In this document: piece by piece, positions 8,344 through 15,917 of the stretch | How positions within the stretch are numbered: the first letter of the stretch is position 1 | How the letters are laid out: each line of letters begins with the position of its first letter | DNA from: Burkholderiales bacterium | GTDB taxonomy: Bacteria; Pseudomonadota; Gammaproteobacteria; Burkholderiales; Burkholderiaceae_D | Assembly: GCA_016197345.1 (NCBI GenBank) | Contig: JACPVY010000005.1 | Location: 1 to 16,104, forward strand | DNA: 16,104 nucleotides | Direction of reading: 5' to 3' | Translations under genes and position numbers: made by a program | The notes under the pieces: generated by a model | What the model was told of the DNA's origin: nothing | Databases searched by the model: none | What the model saw: the letters and a program-made list of their open reading frames with translations, nothing else

Positions 8344-8352
8344 ATTCTAGCA
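8344..8352 (-). promoter_or_regulatory. Candidate extended -10 promoter for maeB
   Basis: On the - strand TGCTAGAAT reads as an extended -10 element (TGn plus TAGAAT, hexamer at 8344-8349), about 70 bases before the maeB start. No good -35 box is seen at 16-18 bases, which is tolerated by extended -10 promoters. Prediction by eye only. Confidence 0.35.
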
Positions 8353-8411
8353 GAGCAGGGCGAATGGATTCAGCTAATTTCCAGCAAGACTGAATTTATG
8401 CGGAAAATACT

Positions 8412-8438
8412 AAGCCCAGCACAAACCTTGCTGGGCTT
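8412..8438 (-). terminator. Hairpin after the outer-membrane transporter gene
   Basis: Perfect 9-bp arms AAGCCCAGC (8412-8420) and GCTGGGCTT (8430-8438) with a 9-base loop, starting 12 bases after the stop of the gene ending at 8450. On the - strand the stem is followed by AGTATTTT, a poor T tract, so termination may be weak. Confidence 0.55.
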
Positions 8439-8449
8439 TGCATTTGCTC

Positions 8450-9304
8450 TCAAAACTTGGCCGAAAACCCTAGCGTCCACGCCCAATTGGGCGTGTTTTT
8501 GTTCAAACCGCGTGAGATAGCGGTATCGACTTGGGTAGTTTTGGAGAGTAAATATGACATACCGACATCAAATGTCGCCACTGTGCCGCCATATTTGCTG
8601 CTAGCGATCTGCGGTGTCGCGATTTCGACAAAGCTGCGGAAATTATCGGTCCAGTTTTTACCGAGCACGACACCGAAGATACCGCTAGTAAAGCGTTCAC
8701 CCGTTGCCGTTTTATCGAACATGATGCCGGGCATAATGCCCAAGCTCATTTCATTCGGTAATTCCCATTCGGCGGACATGCGCACCGACGGCCGCACGCC
8801 ATTGCCACGAAAGGCGCTGGAGCCAGAGGCAAAGTCGAGATGGAATAAAAAACCAATCGAAGGTGCATTGCCCGCAGCATCTAGCGCATGCCATTTCAAA
8901 CCCAGCGAGGTATCGGCAAAGCCACTTTCGCTGACGGCGATGCCCGTTGCGCTATCTTCAGTGCGGGCGCTGATGTGGCCATCGGTTTCTAAGCGGAGTT
9001 CCCAATCTTCAGTCACGCCATAGCGCAGCAAAAATGGGGTTGACCATTTGCGATCTTTCACGCCGTCAAGATTATTGCGCTCATACGCGACACTGGCTTC
9101 AATTTGAAAGCGACCTTTGCCGACTGTGTCGCTAGATTCGACAAAATCGGGGCGATCGGTGACGATTTTGTCTTCTTTGGCCTTTTCTGCGGCCTTTTCT
9201 TCGGCCCAGCCGGGGCTGCTCAATAGTAACGCACAGCAGGCTAAGCTACTTGCGCACAGTTGTGTAAAACGACGGGAACGCTCATAACGGATTGCATGAT
9301 CCAT
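8450..9304 (-). CDS. Putative outer-membrane transporter, Phenol_MetA_deg-like (284 aa)
   Basis: Residues 1-34 form a signal peptide (basic start, hydrophobic stretch LACCALLLSS, likely cleavage after GWA), then a charged EEKAAEKAKEDK linker and a beta-rich region with IVTDRPDFVESSDTVGKGRFQIEASVAYE, typical of proteins annotated as transporters of the MetA-pathway-of-phenol-degradation family. The protein ends in Phe (GFSAKF), as outer-membrane beta-barrels usually do. I chose the ATG at 9302-9304 because AAGGAA lies just upstream and the signal peptide starts there; an upstream in-frame start at 9433 would add 43 residues with no signal character. What it transports is unknown; the family name comes from one phenol pathway and does not show phenol use here. 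The next gene upstream on the same strand (TlpA-like) is 263 bases away. Confidence 0.8.
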   Translation of the reverse strand: MDHAIRYERSRRFTQLCASSLACCALLLSSPGWAEEKAAEKAKEDKIVTDRPDFVESSDTVGKGRFQIEASVAYERNNLDGVKDRKWSTPFLLRYGVTEDWELRLETDGHISARTEDSATGIAVSESGFADTSLGLKWHALDAAGNAPSIGFLFHLDFASGSSAFRGNGVRPSVRMSAEWELPNEMSLGIMPGIMFDKTATGERFTSGIFGVVLGKNWTDNFRSFVEIATPQIASSKYGGTVATFDVGMSYLLSKTTQVDTAISRGLNKNTPNWAWTLGFSAKF

Positions 9305-9387
9305 GATGTTTTCCTTGTTTAGGTGGCAGTAAAGGGAGACGGCAGGGCAGATGCGTATCAGGCAAGGCAGGGGGGACCTGCTGGCCT

Positions 9388-9410
9388 GAACTGCTGGGTG
9401 GAGGCAGTTC
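9388..9410. repeat. Small inverted repeat in the leader of the transporter gene
   Basis: GAACTGC (9388-9394) and GCAGTTC (9404-9410) form 7-bp arms with a 9-base loop, 84 bases before the start of the transporter gene. It could be a leader hairpin or a regulator site; nothing more can be said. Confidence 0.4.
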
Positions 9411-9567
9411 TGGGTGACGACGTATGTGCGCACGGTGTGATGTGTGCAGTAGTGGCTACATGATGCACGCCTCGCCGCGCCACCGCAAGCACCGCATGCA
9501 AGTTCGCTTAAAAATGTGGTAGCGCAGGCGCATCTATGCTGGCGGCGGGAAGTAAGGCGTTGGCGAG

Positions 9568-10095
9568 TTAGGTGGCTAAGGCTTTATCTAGCAATTGGTG
9601 TAATTCGGCAAAGCTTGGTTCGCCGACATAGCGTTTGATGATTTTGCCATCTTTACCAATCACGAAAGTGGTCGGGGTGAGGGCCACATCGCCAAATGAC
9701 TTGGCGAGATCACCTTGCGTATCCAGCGCAACTTTGAATGGCAGTTGGCGGGTTTGCGTGTAGTTCAATACGTAATCTGGGCGGTCATATTGCATCGCGA
9801 CGGCGATATATTCCAAACCTTGCCCTTTATATTTTTGATAGGTTTCCACCATTTTTGGCATTTCCTTGACGCAGGTTGCGCAAGAAGTTGCCCAAAAATT
9901 CACCATCACGACTTTGCCTATCAAGCCACTCGTCGTCATTTTTTGCCCGGTGATATCGGTATAAGTCACTTCAGGCGCACTGCGATTGGCCGTCATCGCC
10001 ATATAACCATAGGCGGCCACCGCCGCAACGGCGGCAATCCCTAGCCAGGTGGCGATTTTGGTAGCGGTAGATTTGGGAGTAGTTGGCGTAGTCAT
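9568..10095 (-). CDS. Membrane-anchored TlpA-like thiol:disulfide oxidoreductase (175 aa)
   Basis: An N-terminal membrane segment at about residues 13-33 (IATWLGIAAVAAVAAYGYM) is followed by a thioredoxin fold that should face the periplasm. The active site is Cys72-Ala-Thr-Cys75 in FWATSCATCVKEMP, and the cis-proline loop is Pro141 in ALTPTTFVI, so the redox centre is complete. The arrangement fits the TlpA/ResA-like group that reduces or shuffles disulfides, often in cytochrome or metalloprotein maturation; the partner is unknown, and no cytochrome genes are nearby. The ATG at 10093-10095 has GGA upstream (GATGGAAAAATC); a start at 10137 would add 14 residues. The following gene on the strand, an outer-membrane transporter-like protein, is 263 bases away, so co-transcription is not certain. 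Confidence 0.88.
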   Translation of the reverse strand: MTTPTTPKSTATKIATWLGIAAVAAVAAYGYMAMTANRSAPEVTYTDITGQKMTTSGLIGKVVMVNFWATSCATCVKEMPKMVETYQKYKGQGLEYIAVAMQYDRPDYVLNYTQTRQLPFKVALDTQGDLAKSFGDVALTPTTFVIGKDGKIIKRYVGEPSFAELHQLLDKALAT

Positions 10096-10277
10096 GATTT
10101 TTCCATCAGCAATACAAGTGCCGCATAGAGTCAGCACGGTGGATTTGGTTCATTCTGTTTCAATGGGCAGAATGATAACCGGATTCGCGCCACCTTGTAT
10201 CAGGGCAAGCAATGGAGGAACCCTAGCGGGCTGTGTTGTTGCCGAATGCAATGGATGGCGTGTGTTGAACTGACGTG

Positions 10278-10304
10278 CGTAGGGTGGGCAACTTTGTTGC
10301 CCAC
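10278..10304 (+). repeat. REP-like hairpin element, forward
   Basis: CGTAGGGTGGGC head; perfect 9-bp arms GTGGGCAAC (10284-10292) and GTTGCCCAC (10296-10304) around TTT. Nearly identical to the element at 2768, 7.5 kb away. Confidence 0.85.
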
Positions 10305-10431
10305 GGCAGTAGACGCTTTTTGTGCCGGAGCCTCAGCACCTAAGGCAAGGATGCTGTTTGGATCAGCAATGTAACGCAAATTACAAAAATAGTCTCTTGC
10401 CCAGCATTGCTATGGGCTAACTGCCAATGCC

Positions 10432-10457
10432 GTGGGCAACTTGTGCCCACGCCCTAC
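10432..10457 (-). repeat. REP-like hairpin element, reverse
   Basis: 7-bp arms GTGGGCA (10432-10438) and TGCCCAC (10444-10450) with a 5-base loop, followed by GCCCTAC ending at 10457 (inverted GTAGGGC head). It pairs with 10278-10304 across 180 bp. Confidence 0.78.
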
Positions 10458-10476
10458 TGACCGAGTTACGCGTGGG

Positions 10477-12522
10477 TCACCACACCTTCACCCGTTTCTC
10501 CGGCGCTAAATACAAGCCTTGCCCGGCCTGCACATCATATGCGCGATACCACTCGTCCACGTTGCGCACGGTGGCGGTGCGGTAGCGGGCGGGGGAGTGG
10601 CCGCCAGTGAGTAATTGGCGGCGGAGGCTGGCTTCGCGTGATTTGTTGCGCCAGGCGAGGGCGTAGCCGGCAATAAATAGGCGATCGTGTTGCAAGCTAG
10701 CCGCCTTGCCTAGCGTGGCGTGATAGGCGTCTAGCGCGGCACTTAAGCCCGCTAAGTCTGAAATATTTTCATTCAAGGTTTGTTGGCCATTCACCGCTAG
10801 ATCGGGCAGGGCTTGGTAGGCGTTATATTGCGTGGCTAAAGCCTGTCCCATTTCCTTGAAGTGGGACAGATCTTGCGCCGTCCACCAATTGCGCAAGCGG
10901 CCTTGGGCATCGAATTGCGCGCCGCTGTCGTCAAAACTGTGGCTGATTTCATGGCCGATCACGGCGCCGATAGCGCCATAGTTTTGCGCCTCGTCTGCCG
11001 TGGCATCAAACATTGGTGCTTGTAAAATCGCGGCAGGGAAAATCAGTGCGTTTTGTAATGGCAGATTTGCCGCATTCACGGTTTGGCTAGACATCACCCA
11101 CTCAGAACGATCCACTGTTTTGCCCAATTTCGCTAGCGCTTGTTGTGTCGCAAATTGCTCTGCGCGTAGCTGATTGCCGAGTGCCTCTTGTGGCGAAATT
11201 GCTAAGCCTTGATACGACTTCCAGCGATCAGGGTAGCCAATGCCCACGTACAGGGTCTTGAGTTTTTCTTGCGCTTGCGCCTTGGTGCTCGCGGCCATCC
11301 AATCGAGTTTATCGATCCGGCGACTAAAGGCGGCAATCACATTGCTGACCATGGTGGTGATGCGCGCTTTATTTTCAGCGGGAAAATATTGTTGTACATA
11401 GAGTTGGCCTAGTGCGTCCCCCAGCGCTTCATCGACTGCGGCAATTGCGCGCCGCTCGCGTGGTGCTTGGCTAGGTGTCCCTGCCAGCGCCACGCCATAA
11501 AAAGCGTAATGTTGTTCGGCAAAGGCTTTCGGTAGCAAGCTGGCCGCATGATTGAGGGTGTGGAAAGTCAAATAATCGCGCCAGACGTGCAAATCGTGGC
11601 TTTGCACGAGTTGGGCGGTGCGGATCACGGCTTTGGGATGCCAAACCGTGATCGATTGTTGTCGGTTCAATTGTGCGCTAGCGAAAAATGCACGCCAATC
11701 CATGCCCGGCGCACGCCGAGAAAATTCGCTGAGTTTCCAGCTATTGTCCGCCTTCGTCACCTCATCGGATTCTTGCCGCGTCGTGTGGCTAGCAGCCAAT
11801 GCCAATTCCAATTGGAAGATTTTTTCGGCGCGTGCTGCGCTGTCTTTGAGGCCGGCTAATTGCAAAAGGGTGGCGATATGTTGGCGATATTGCTGCTGTA
11901 GCGCCTGCATTTTCGGCTTGGCTTGGTAATACACTTGATCCGGCAAACCGAGACCGCCTTGCAGCAAATAGGCGTGATTGTGTTGTGGATCATGGAAGCC
12001 CTGCGCTACCCACAAGCCGAAGATGTTTTCGGTGCTATAGCGGCTCAAGTTCAATGGATCGACATCGGCACGGATGCTAGCGCCTAGTATTTGCGCTAAT
12101 TGGCGGCGGGTTTTGATGGCGGCGATGCGCTCTAGTTGTGGTTGCAGTGGACTCAAGCCCAAGGTTTCGATGCGCGCTTCATCCATGTAAGCGAGGTAGA
12201 AATCGCGTACTTTGTTGCTTTCGGCCGTGACGGCGAGTTTGCTTTCTGGCTGCAGCAATTGCTGCATGATTTTTTGCAATTGCAATTCAGTGTCACGCAT
12301 TTGCATGGAAAATACGCCCCAACTACCGCGGTCTGCCGGGATCTCGGTTTTCTGTTCCCATTCGCCATTCACAAACTCATAAAAATCATCACCAGCGCGA
12401 ACGGTGGTGTGTGCGTTTGATGTGCTTGTCGTGACAGGATGAGGTGCGGCAGCAGGACTAGGGCTTTGTGCGCTAACGCTAGCGGTCAGGCAATACAGCA
12501 AACTGATAAGCGATTTCTTCAT
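10477..12522 (-). CDS. M13 family zinc metalloendopeptidase (PepO/neprilysin-like)
   Basis: The 681 residues match the usual length of bacterial M13 peptidases, which cut small peptides. Zinc site: His524-Glu-Ile-Ser-His528 (HEISH) with the third ligand Glu585 and Asp589 in NENISDLAG. Also present are the substrate-binding VNAANLPLQNALIFPAAILQ region (family NAYYxPxxNxIxFPAGILQ), the N-terminal domain start GDDFYEFVNGEWEQKTEIPADRGSWG, and a C-terminus ending KVW. The family often has a Cys in a C-terminal CxVW; here it is RVKVW. A signal peptide (MKKSLISLLYCLTASVSAQ) predicts export to the periplasm. The ATG at 12520-12522 has GGAA upstream. It appears to be a single-gene unit, with a terminator for the upstream gene at 12606-12635. 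Confidence 0.95.
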   Translation of the reverse strand: MKKSLISLLYCLTASVSAQSPSPAAAPHPVTTSTSNAHTTVRAGDDFYEFVNGEWEQKTEIPADRGSWGVFSMQMRDTELQLQKIMQQLLQPESKLAVTAESNKVRDFYLAYMDEARIETLGLSPLQPQLERIAAIKTRRQLAQILGASIRADVDPLNLSRYSTENIFGLWVAQGFHDPQHNHAYLLQGGLGLPDQVYYQAKPKMQALQQQYRQHIATLLQLAGLKDSAARAEKIFQLELALAASHTTRQESDEVTKADNSWKLSEFSRRAPGMDWRAFFASAQLNRQQSITVWHPKAVIRTAQLVQSHDLHVWRDYLTFHTLNHAASLLPKAFAEQHYAFYGVALAGTPSQAPRERRAIAAVDEALGDALGQLYVQQYFPAENKARITTMVSNVIAAFSRRIDKLDWMAASTKAQAQEKLKTLYVGIGYPDRWKSYQGLAISPQEALGNQLRAEQFATQQALAKLGKTVDRSEWVMSSQTVNAANLPLQNALIFPAAILQAPMFDATADEAQNYGAIGAVIGHEISHSFDDSGAQFDAQGRLRNWWTAQDLSHFKEMGQALATQYNAYQALPDLAVNGQQTLNENISDLAGLSAALDAYHATLGKAASLQHDRLFIAGYALAWRNKSREASLRRQLLTGGHSPARYRTATVRNVDEWYRAYDVQAGQGLYLAPEKRVKVW

Positions 12523-12605
12523 GGCGGTTCCGTTGGCGGCTGGCAGGGGCTGACTGATAAAGCATTAGTGTAGCGCGCTGCTACCCTAACCCGCGACGGA
12601 AAATG

Positions 12606-12635
12606 AAAAAGCCGTAGCAAGTGCTACGGCTTTTT
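12606..12635 (-). terminator. Intrinsic terminator after the PKD/FnIII protein gene
   Basis: Stem GCCGTAGC (12611-12618) and GCTACGGC (12623-12630) with a 4-base loop, flanked by A5 on the left and T5 on the right. It can work in both directions. On the - strand it lies 62 bases after the stop at 12698 and ahead of the M13 gene, so it should separate the two transcripts. Confidence 0.9.
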
Positions 12636-12697
12636 GTCGAACGATGTTAGCGCACTGCTATGGAGGGCTGAGCGCTAACGCCTTGCGATGCCCTCAC

Positions 12698-15031
12698 TTA
12701 GCGGCAAATTTGTACACCTTTTGCACCTGGTTGGCCTGCCATCAAGCAGTTGCAAGCACTGCCCTTAGTGATGCGTGCCGTGCCAGCATTCGAGAAATTG
12801 CTGCAAGCACCATTGCTGCAGGCTTTCACCCACAGATAGGTGTTTTGACGCACGGTAATCGAGGCCGAGGTTGCAGACGTCGATTGGTACAACGTTGCTG
12901 TTGTGCTGTCATTCGTGGTGTTGCGGAAGACGCGGTATTCGTTGGCACCCGCAATCGCATTCCAGTTTGCCGTGCTGTCGCCCGAGCAGAGGTCATCTGC
13001 ACGTACGGTCAGCGTTGGCGCGCTAGGAACCACCACAACATTGACAGTAATTGGGTTGGTAAAGCTGCCGCAACCGGAAGCATTGCAAGCACGTACGCGG
13101 AAGTTATACGAACCCAGCGCTAAGTTCAAATTGGTGCTGGTTGCATTTTGGTTGAACACGCTAGTCCAAGCGCCGCCATTGGCTTGTTGTTGCAATTCAT
13201 AGCTTTGTACCACGCCGCTTGCCGCGCCCCACGAAATCGCCAGATTTGCGCCCGATTGTGCTGGTGCGCTGATATTGCTTGGTGCGCTAGGTGGTGCTAA
13301 TGGCGCAACATTGACGACGCGGGTGGTCGCGATGTTGTTATAGCTACGACCGATGCTGTCCGAAACTGCCATCACTTTCACAGTTTTGGTGCCAGTGCTG
13401 GCCCAGTTATGTGCTTGGAAAACTTGTTGATTTGGTTCGCCAGAAACAGCCGAAGTCGTACCATCGCCCCAATCAATTACATAGTTCATGGTGTCTTTGA
13501 ATGGTACGCAATTACGCATCATTGCTGCATAGCCAGTACCGCTTGCACTTGGGTTGCTGGAGCCAACGATGACTGGGGTCAAAGCGCTGGTTGCTTCAGG
13601 TTCCAATTCTTTGAAATACAAATTGCGGCGCAACGCCCAGAATTCTGCTTTGTCGCGTTTGGTGTAATCACTGACTTTAAAGGTTTTCCAGCCTGGGATG
13701 CTCAGCTTCCAATCCATCCACGTCCAGCTCTTCTTACCGATAATTTGCCATTTGCCATACAACGCGATTTGCGCGTTGACATCTAACACCGCGCTTTTCA
13801 GCATTTCGGTATTGCCATCGCCATCGGCGTCGCCGCAGTTATTGCCGTAATAGGCCCACAAGCTAGATGGAGCCGATAATTCGGTACCAATCCCCGCGCT
13901 AGCAAACCATTCGCTATACAAATAGCCGTTGGCTTCAATCGCTGCATAGGGCTTCACACCGACGTTGACCGACACACCAGCACGCGAACCAGTCGCGGTA
14001 TTTTGGAATTGCACGGTGGAATTATTGGTGCCATCGCAATTGCTTTGGGTACAGGTGTAGTCAAAGCTATACACACCAGTCCCAGCGTGCGAGACGGAAA
14101 TCGAACCTGCCAAGGTGGCATTGGCATCCACACCGAAATAATACGGTACGTTCAAACCTAACAACACAGGAATTGGGCCGACGAAGAAGGTCCAAGTGTT
14201 GCTATACAAATTGGTTTTTGGCGATTCCCACAGTTTCCCTTGGGCGGTTACCGAACCAGTCAGCGAAATGACGCTGTTATTCAGATTTAAATCACCTTTG
14301 GCGTGAATATTATCAAAGCGCACCGCATAAGGAATGCCGATGCAGCTATTGGCGCGATAAGAATAATTAAATGTATAGTCAATTTTGCCATTCATTGGCA
14401 AATCAGCGCCTAGTGTTGCGCTTAAACCATCTGTCAAATTAAAGTTTTTTGCTTTACTTTGATTGTTGATATTGACGCTACCGCTTTTCGATTTGCCATA
14501 CCATTTACCACCGCAACCAAACAGGCTAGGGGCGAGTTGGATTGCTTCATTTTGGCGGAAGGCCGAATATTTCTTTTGTTCGCTACCGGTGGCCATTGCC
14601 TCGACCACACCTTTATGAACAAAAATAACTGGCGTCAAATTGGAAGAGCCGAGCGCATTCACGCCGGCAGTCTTCGCCATTTGTTTGCGAGCCGCGAGGC
14701 TAACGGTAAATTCGCCTGCCAAATCTTGTTTGATCGCGGCTGGCAGTGGTGCATTATTCAGCCCCTCGATCGAATCAATCATGTAGACGGTGGTGAAATC
14801 GGTCGCGGCGAGACCATTGCCATCCGGCGGCAGCGGTGCCGCTGGTGGTTGGAATTCACCGCCTATGCTGACGGTAGGAACCGTCACCAGTTTCCAACCA
14901 GTACCGCTAGATTGGGTTTGAAACGGTGGTGTAGGGGAATCTTCAAAACTGACGGCTTGCACTGTGCCGCAAAATAGCGGCAACGCGAGCAGCATCGCCG
15001 CGCTCAGAGGCTTCGAAATGAAACGTTGCAT
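12698..15031 (-). CDS. Exported protein of unknown function with PKD and fibronectin-III-like domains
   Basis: 777 residues from the ATG at 15029-15031, chosen because a signal peptide (MQRFISKPLSAAMLLALPLF, probable cleavage after VQA) begins there and AGAGAAAG lies upstream; an upstream start at 15148 would add 39 residues before it. Residues about 27-490 match no family I recognise: rich in Ser, Thr, Asn and beta-prone, with paired cysteines (YTCTQSNCDG) and near residue 400 a DADGDGNTE stretch like a calcium-binding DxDxDG loop. About 500-575 is a PKD domain (YVIDWGDGTTS, later HNW and GTKTVKVMAVSDS); about 580-757 are two fibronectin-III-like repeats (PSAPSNISAP..., PSAPTLTVRA...). The last 20 residues hold three Cys. 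PKD and FnIII domains usually serve as spacers or carbohydrate/protein contacts in surface or secreted proteins; no catalytic motif is seen. Single gene with its own terminator. Confidence 0.8.
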   Translation of the reverse strand: MQRFISKPLSAAMLLALPLFCGTVQAVSFEDSPTPPFQTQSSGTGWKLVTVPTVSIGGEFQPPAAPLPPDGNGLAATDFTTVYMIDSIEGLNNAPLPAAIKQDLAGEFTVSLAARKQMAKTAGVNALGSSNLTPVIFVHKGVVEAMATGSEQKKYSAFRQNEAIQLAPSLFGCGGKWYGKSKSGSVNINNQSKAKNFNLTDGLSATLGADLPMNGKIDYTFNYSYRANSCIGIPYAVRFDNIHAKGDLNLNNSVISLTGSVTAQGKLWESPKTNLYSNTWTFFVGPIPVLLGLNVPYYFGVDANATLAGSISVSHAGTGVYSFDYTCTQSNCDGTNNSTVQFQNTATGSRAGVSVNVGVKPYAAIEANGYLYSEWFASAGIGTELSAPSSLWAYYGNNCGDADGDGNTEMLKSAVLDVNAQIALYGKWQIIGKKSWTWMDWKLSIPGWKTFKVSDYTKRDKAEFWALRRNLYFKELEPEATSALTPVIVGSSNPSASGTGYAAMMRNCVPFKDTMNYVIDWGDGTTSAVSGEPNQQVFQAHNWASTGTKTVKVMAVSDSIGRSYNNIATTRVVNVAPLAPPSAPSNISAPAQSGANLAISWGAASGVVQSYELQQQANGGAWTSVFNQNATSTNLNLALGSYNFRVRACNASGCGSFTNPITVNVVVVPSAPTLTVRADDLCSGDSTANWNAIAGANEYRVFRNTTNDSTTATLYQSTSATSASITVRQNTYLWVKACSNGACSNFSNAGTARITKGSACNCLMAGQPGAKGVQICR

Positions 15032-15090
15032 TGATAATCTTTCTCTTGGTAATATTTGAATACCCCACATGGAATAATTGCGCTGTGGGT

Positions 15091-15154
15091 TAGCTAGTTT
15101 AAGTGTATAGCTAGTATGTTTGATACACCATTCACGTAGCGCGCGCATACTAGC
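15091..15154. promoter_or_regulatory. Repeats upstream of the exported-protein gene, possible operator
   Basis: TAGCTAGT occurs at 15091-15098 and 15108-15115, 17 bases apart (about one and a half helical turns), and GCTAGTATG (15110-15118) is repeated inverted as CATACTAGC (15146-15154). The cluster lies 60-123 bases upstream of the start on the - strand, where a regulator site would be expected. No regulator gene is adjacent. Confidence 0.35.
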
Positions 15155-15413
15155 ATGTTATTTTCAGAAATCCAGAGAGTAAATAATTTATTGCTAGAAG
15201 TTTTAATGTCTTGAAGCGGAAATTATTTTTTGATAAAGCAAGATAGTCATTAAATTTAAATATAGAAACAGCGTGCTGAAATAAGAGATTCACTTCCTGA
15301 TGAATAGTTATTACAAATGAAGGGAGGGAGTTATTATTAGTTTCCGCCTAAAGAATGTGGCGAACGCTAGCAGCCCCTAGCCGCGTGCGGTTTCGCGCGG
15401 GTGTCTGGCAAGA

Positions 15414-15443
15414 TTGAGCAAGGCTACCGCGCTCTGTCATAAT
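15414..15443 (+). promoter_or_regulatory. Candidate sigma-70-type promoter of the 143-aa gene
   Basis: TTGAGC (15414-15419) and CATAAT (15438-15443) with an 18-base spacer, 39 bases before the ATG at 15482. A GC-rich imperfect hairpin (15381-15400) sits just upstream of the -35 box. Prediction by eye. Confidence 0.5.
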
Positions 15444-15481
15444 GCGCCTTCATCGCCATCGTCACGTTAGCAAGGAACATC

Positions 15482-15913
15482 ATGGATTATTTCGACCCCG
15501 ACTCCATCCCCGGCACTGAACCACACCGTTGGCTGATGCTAGAAAATATCCAAGAAATCGAAGCTTGGATGGATTTAAATGACCGCGAATTACGCAAATT
15601 GCTGGCAGACAAACCGGGACAGACGCAAGGGCAGGGGATTTGCTTTAGTTTGTTGCATGGTGGTGAGATTTACGTGCATAGCACCGAAACCGGTGATATT
15701 TTATTAGATGTGACTGCGGACGCCGCTTGGGTTGCTCCTGTGATTAGCGCCGCGACACGCGTGGCTCCGCCAGCGGGACAGGTTTGGGCCTTGCCACAAG
15801 GAAGTTTGTTGCCCCTTATTCTCGGCCTGAATAGCCTGATTGCGACCAGCCATCTCGTGCTGGAGCATCGCTATAGAGGCGCGTTTGCCCAACGTCAATT
15901 TCATCGCGAGTAA
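15482..15913 (+). CDS. Hypothetical protein (143 aa)
   Basis: I do not recognise the family. The start is well supported: AAGGA at 15472-15476 is five bases before the ATG, and a promoter lies upstream. The protein has no signal peptide; the N-terminal half is acidic (DYFDPDSIPG, EIEAWMDLNDRELRKLL), then IYVHSTETGDILLDVTADAAWV looks like beta strands, and a hydrophobic stretch GSLLPLILGLNSLIATSHLVL lies near residues 106-126 and could be a buried helix or a membrane segment. Its coding frame, start signals and length argue that it is real. The next frame starts four bases after its stop. Confidence 0.65.
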   Translation: MDYFDPDSIPGTEPHRWLMLENIQEIEAWMDLNDRELRKLLADKPGQTQGQGICFSLLHGGEIYVHSTETGDILLDVTADAAWVAPVISAATRVAPPAGQVWALPQGSLLPLILGLNSLIATSHLVLEHRYRGAFAQRQFHRE

Positions 15914-15917
15914 TGAC

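Larger units (their letters stand above)
10096..10476. other. Gene-free spacer with a REP-like pair
   Basis: This 381-bp gap lies between the M13 peptidase gene and the TlpA-like gene, both on the - strand. It contains the third regular inverted pair of hairpin elements (10278 and 10432). The 180 bases nearest the TlpA-like gene should hold its promoter, but I see no clear -35/-10 combination. The reverse element ends 20 bases from the M13 stop and could end that transcript. Confidence 0.55.
15032..15481. other. AT-rich divergent regulatory spacer
   Basis: This 450-bp gap separates the exported-protein gene (-) from the hypothetical gene (+). About 15155-15350 is clearly richer in A and T than the coding DNA around it and has no open frame of note. 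It should hold promoters for both genes; a good one is seen only for the + strand gene. Two small repeats near 15091-15154 are listed separately. Confidence 0.6.

Noticed and set aside
9305..9433. Longer start for the outer-membrane transporter
   Set aside because: It would put 43 residues without signal-peptide character ahead of a clear signal peptide that has its own AAGGAA ribosome site.
8450..10095. Treating the TlpA-like gene and the outer-membrane transporter as a defined operon
   Set aside because: They share a strand, but 263 bases lie between them with a possible leader hairpin; the link is not supported by sequence alone.
15032..15148. Longer start for the exported PKD/FnIII protein
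   Set aside because: The extra 39 residues precede a normal signal peptide, and the inner ATG at 15031 has a purine-rich site upstream.
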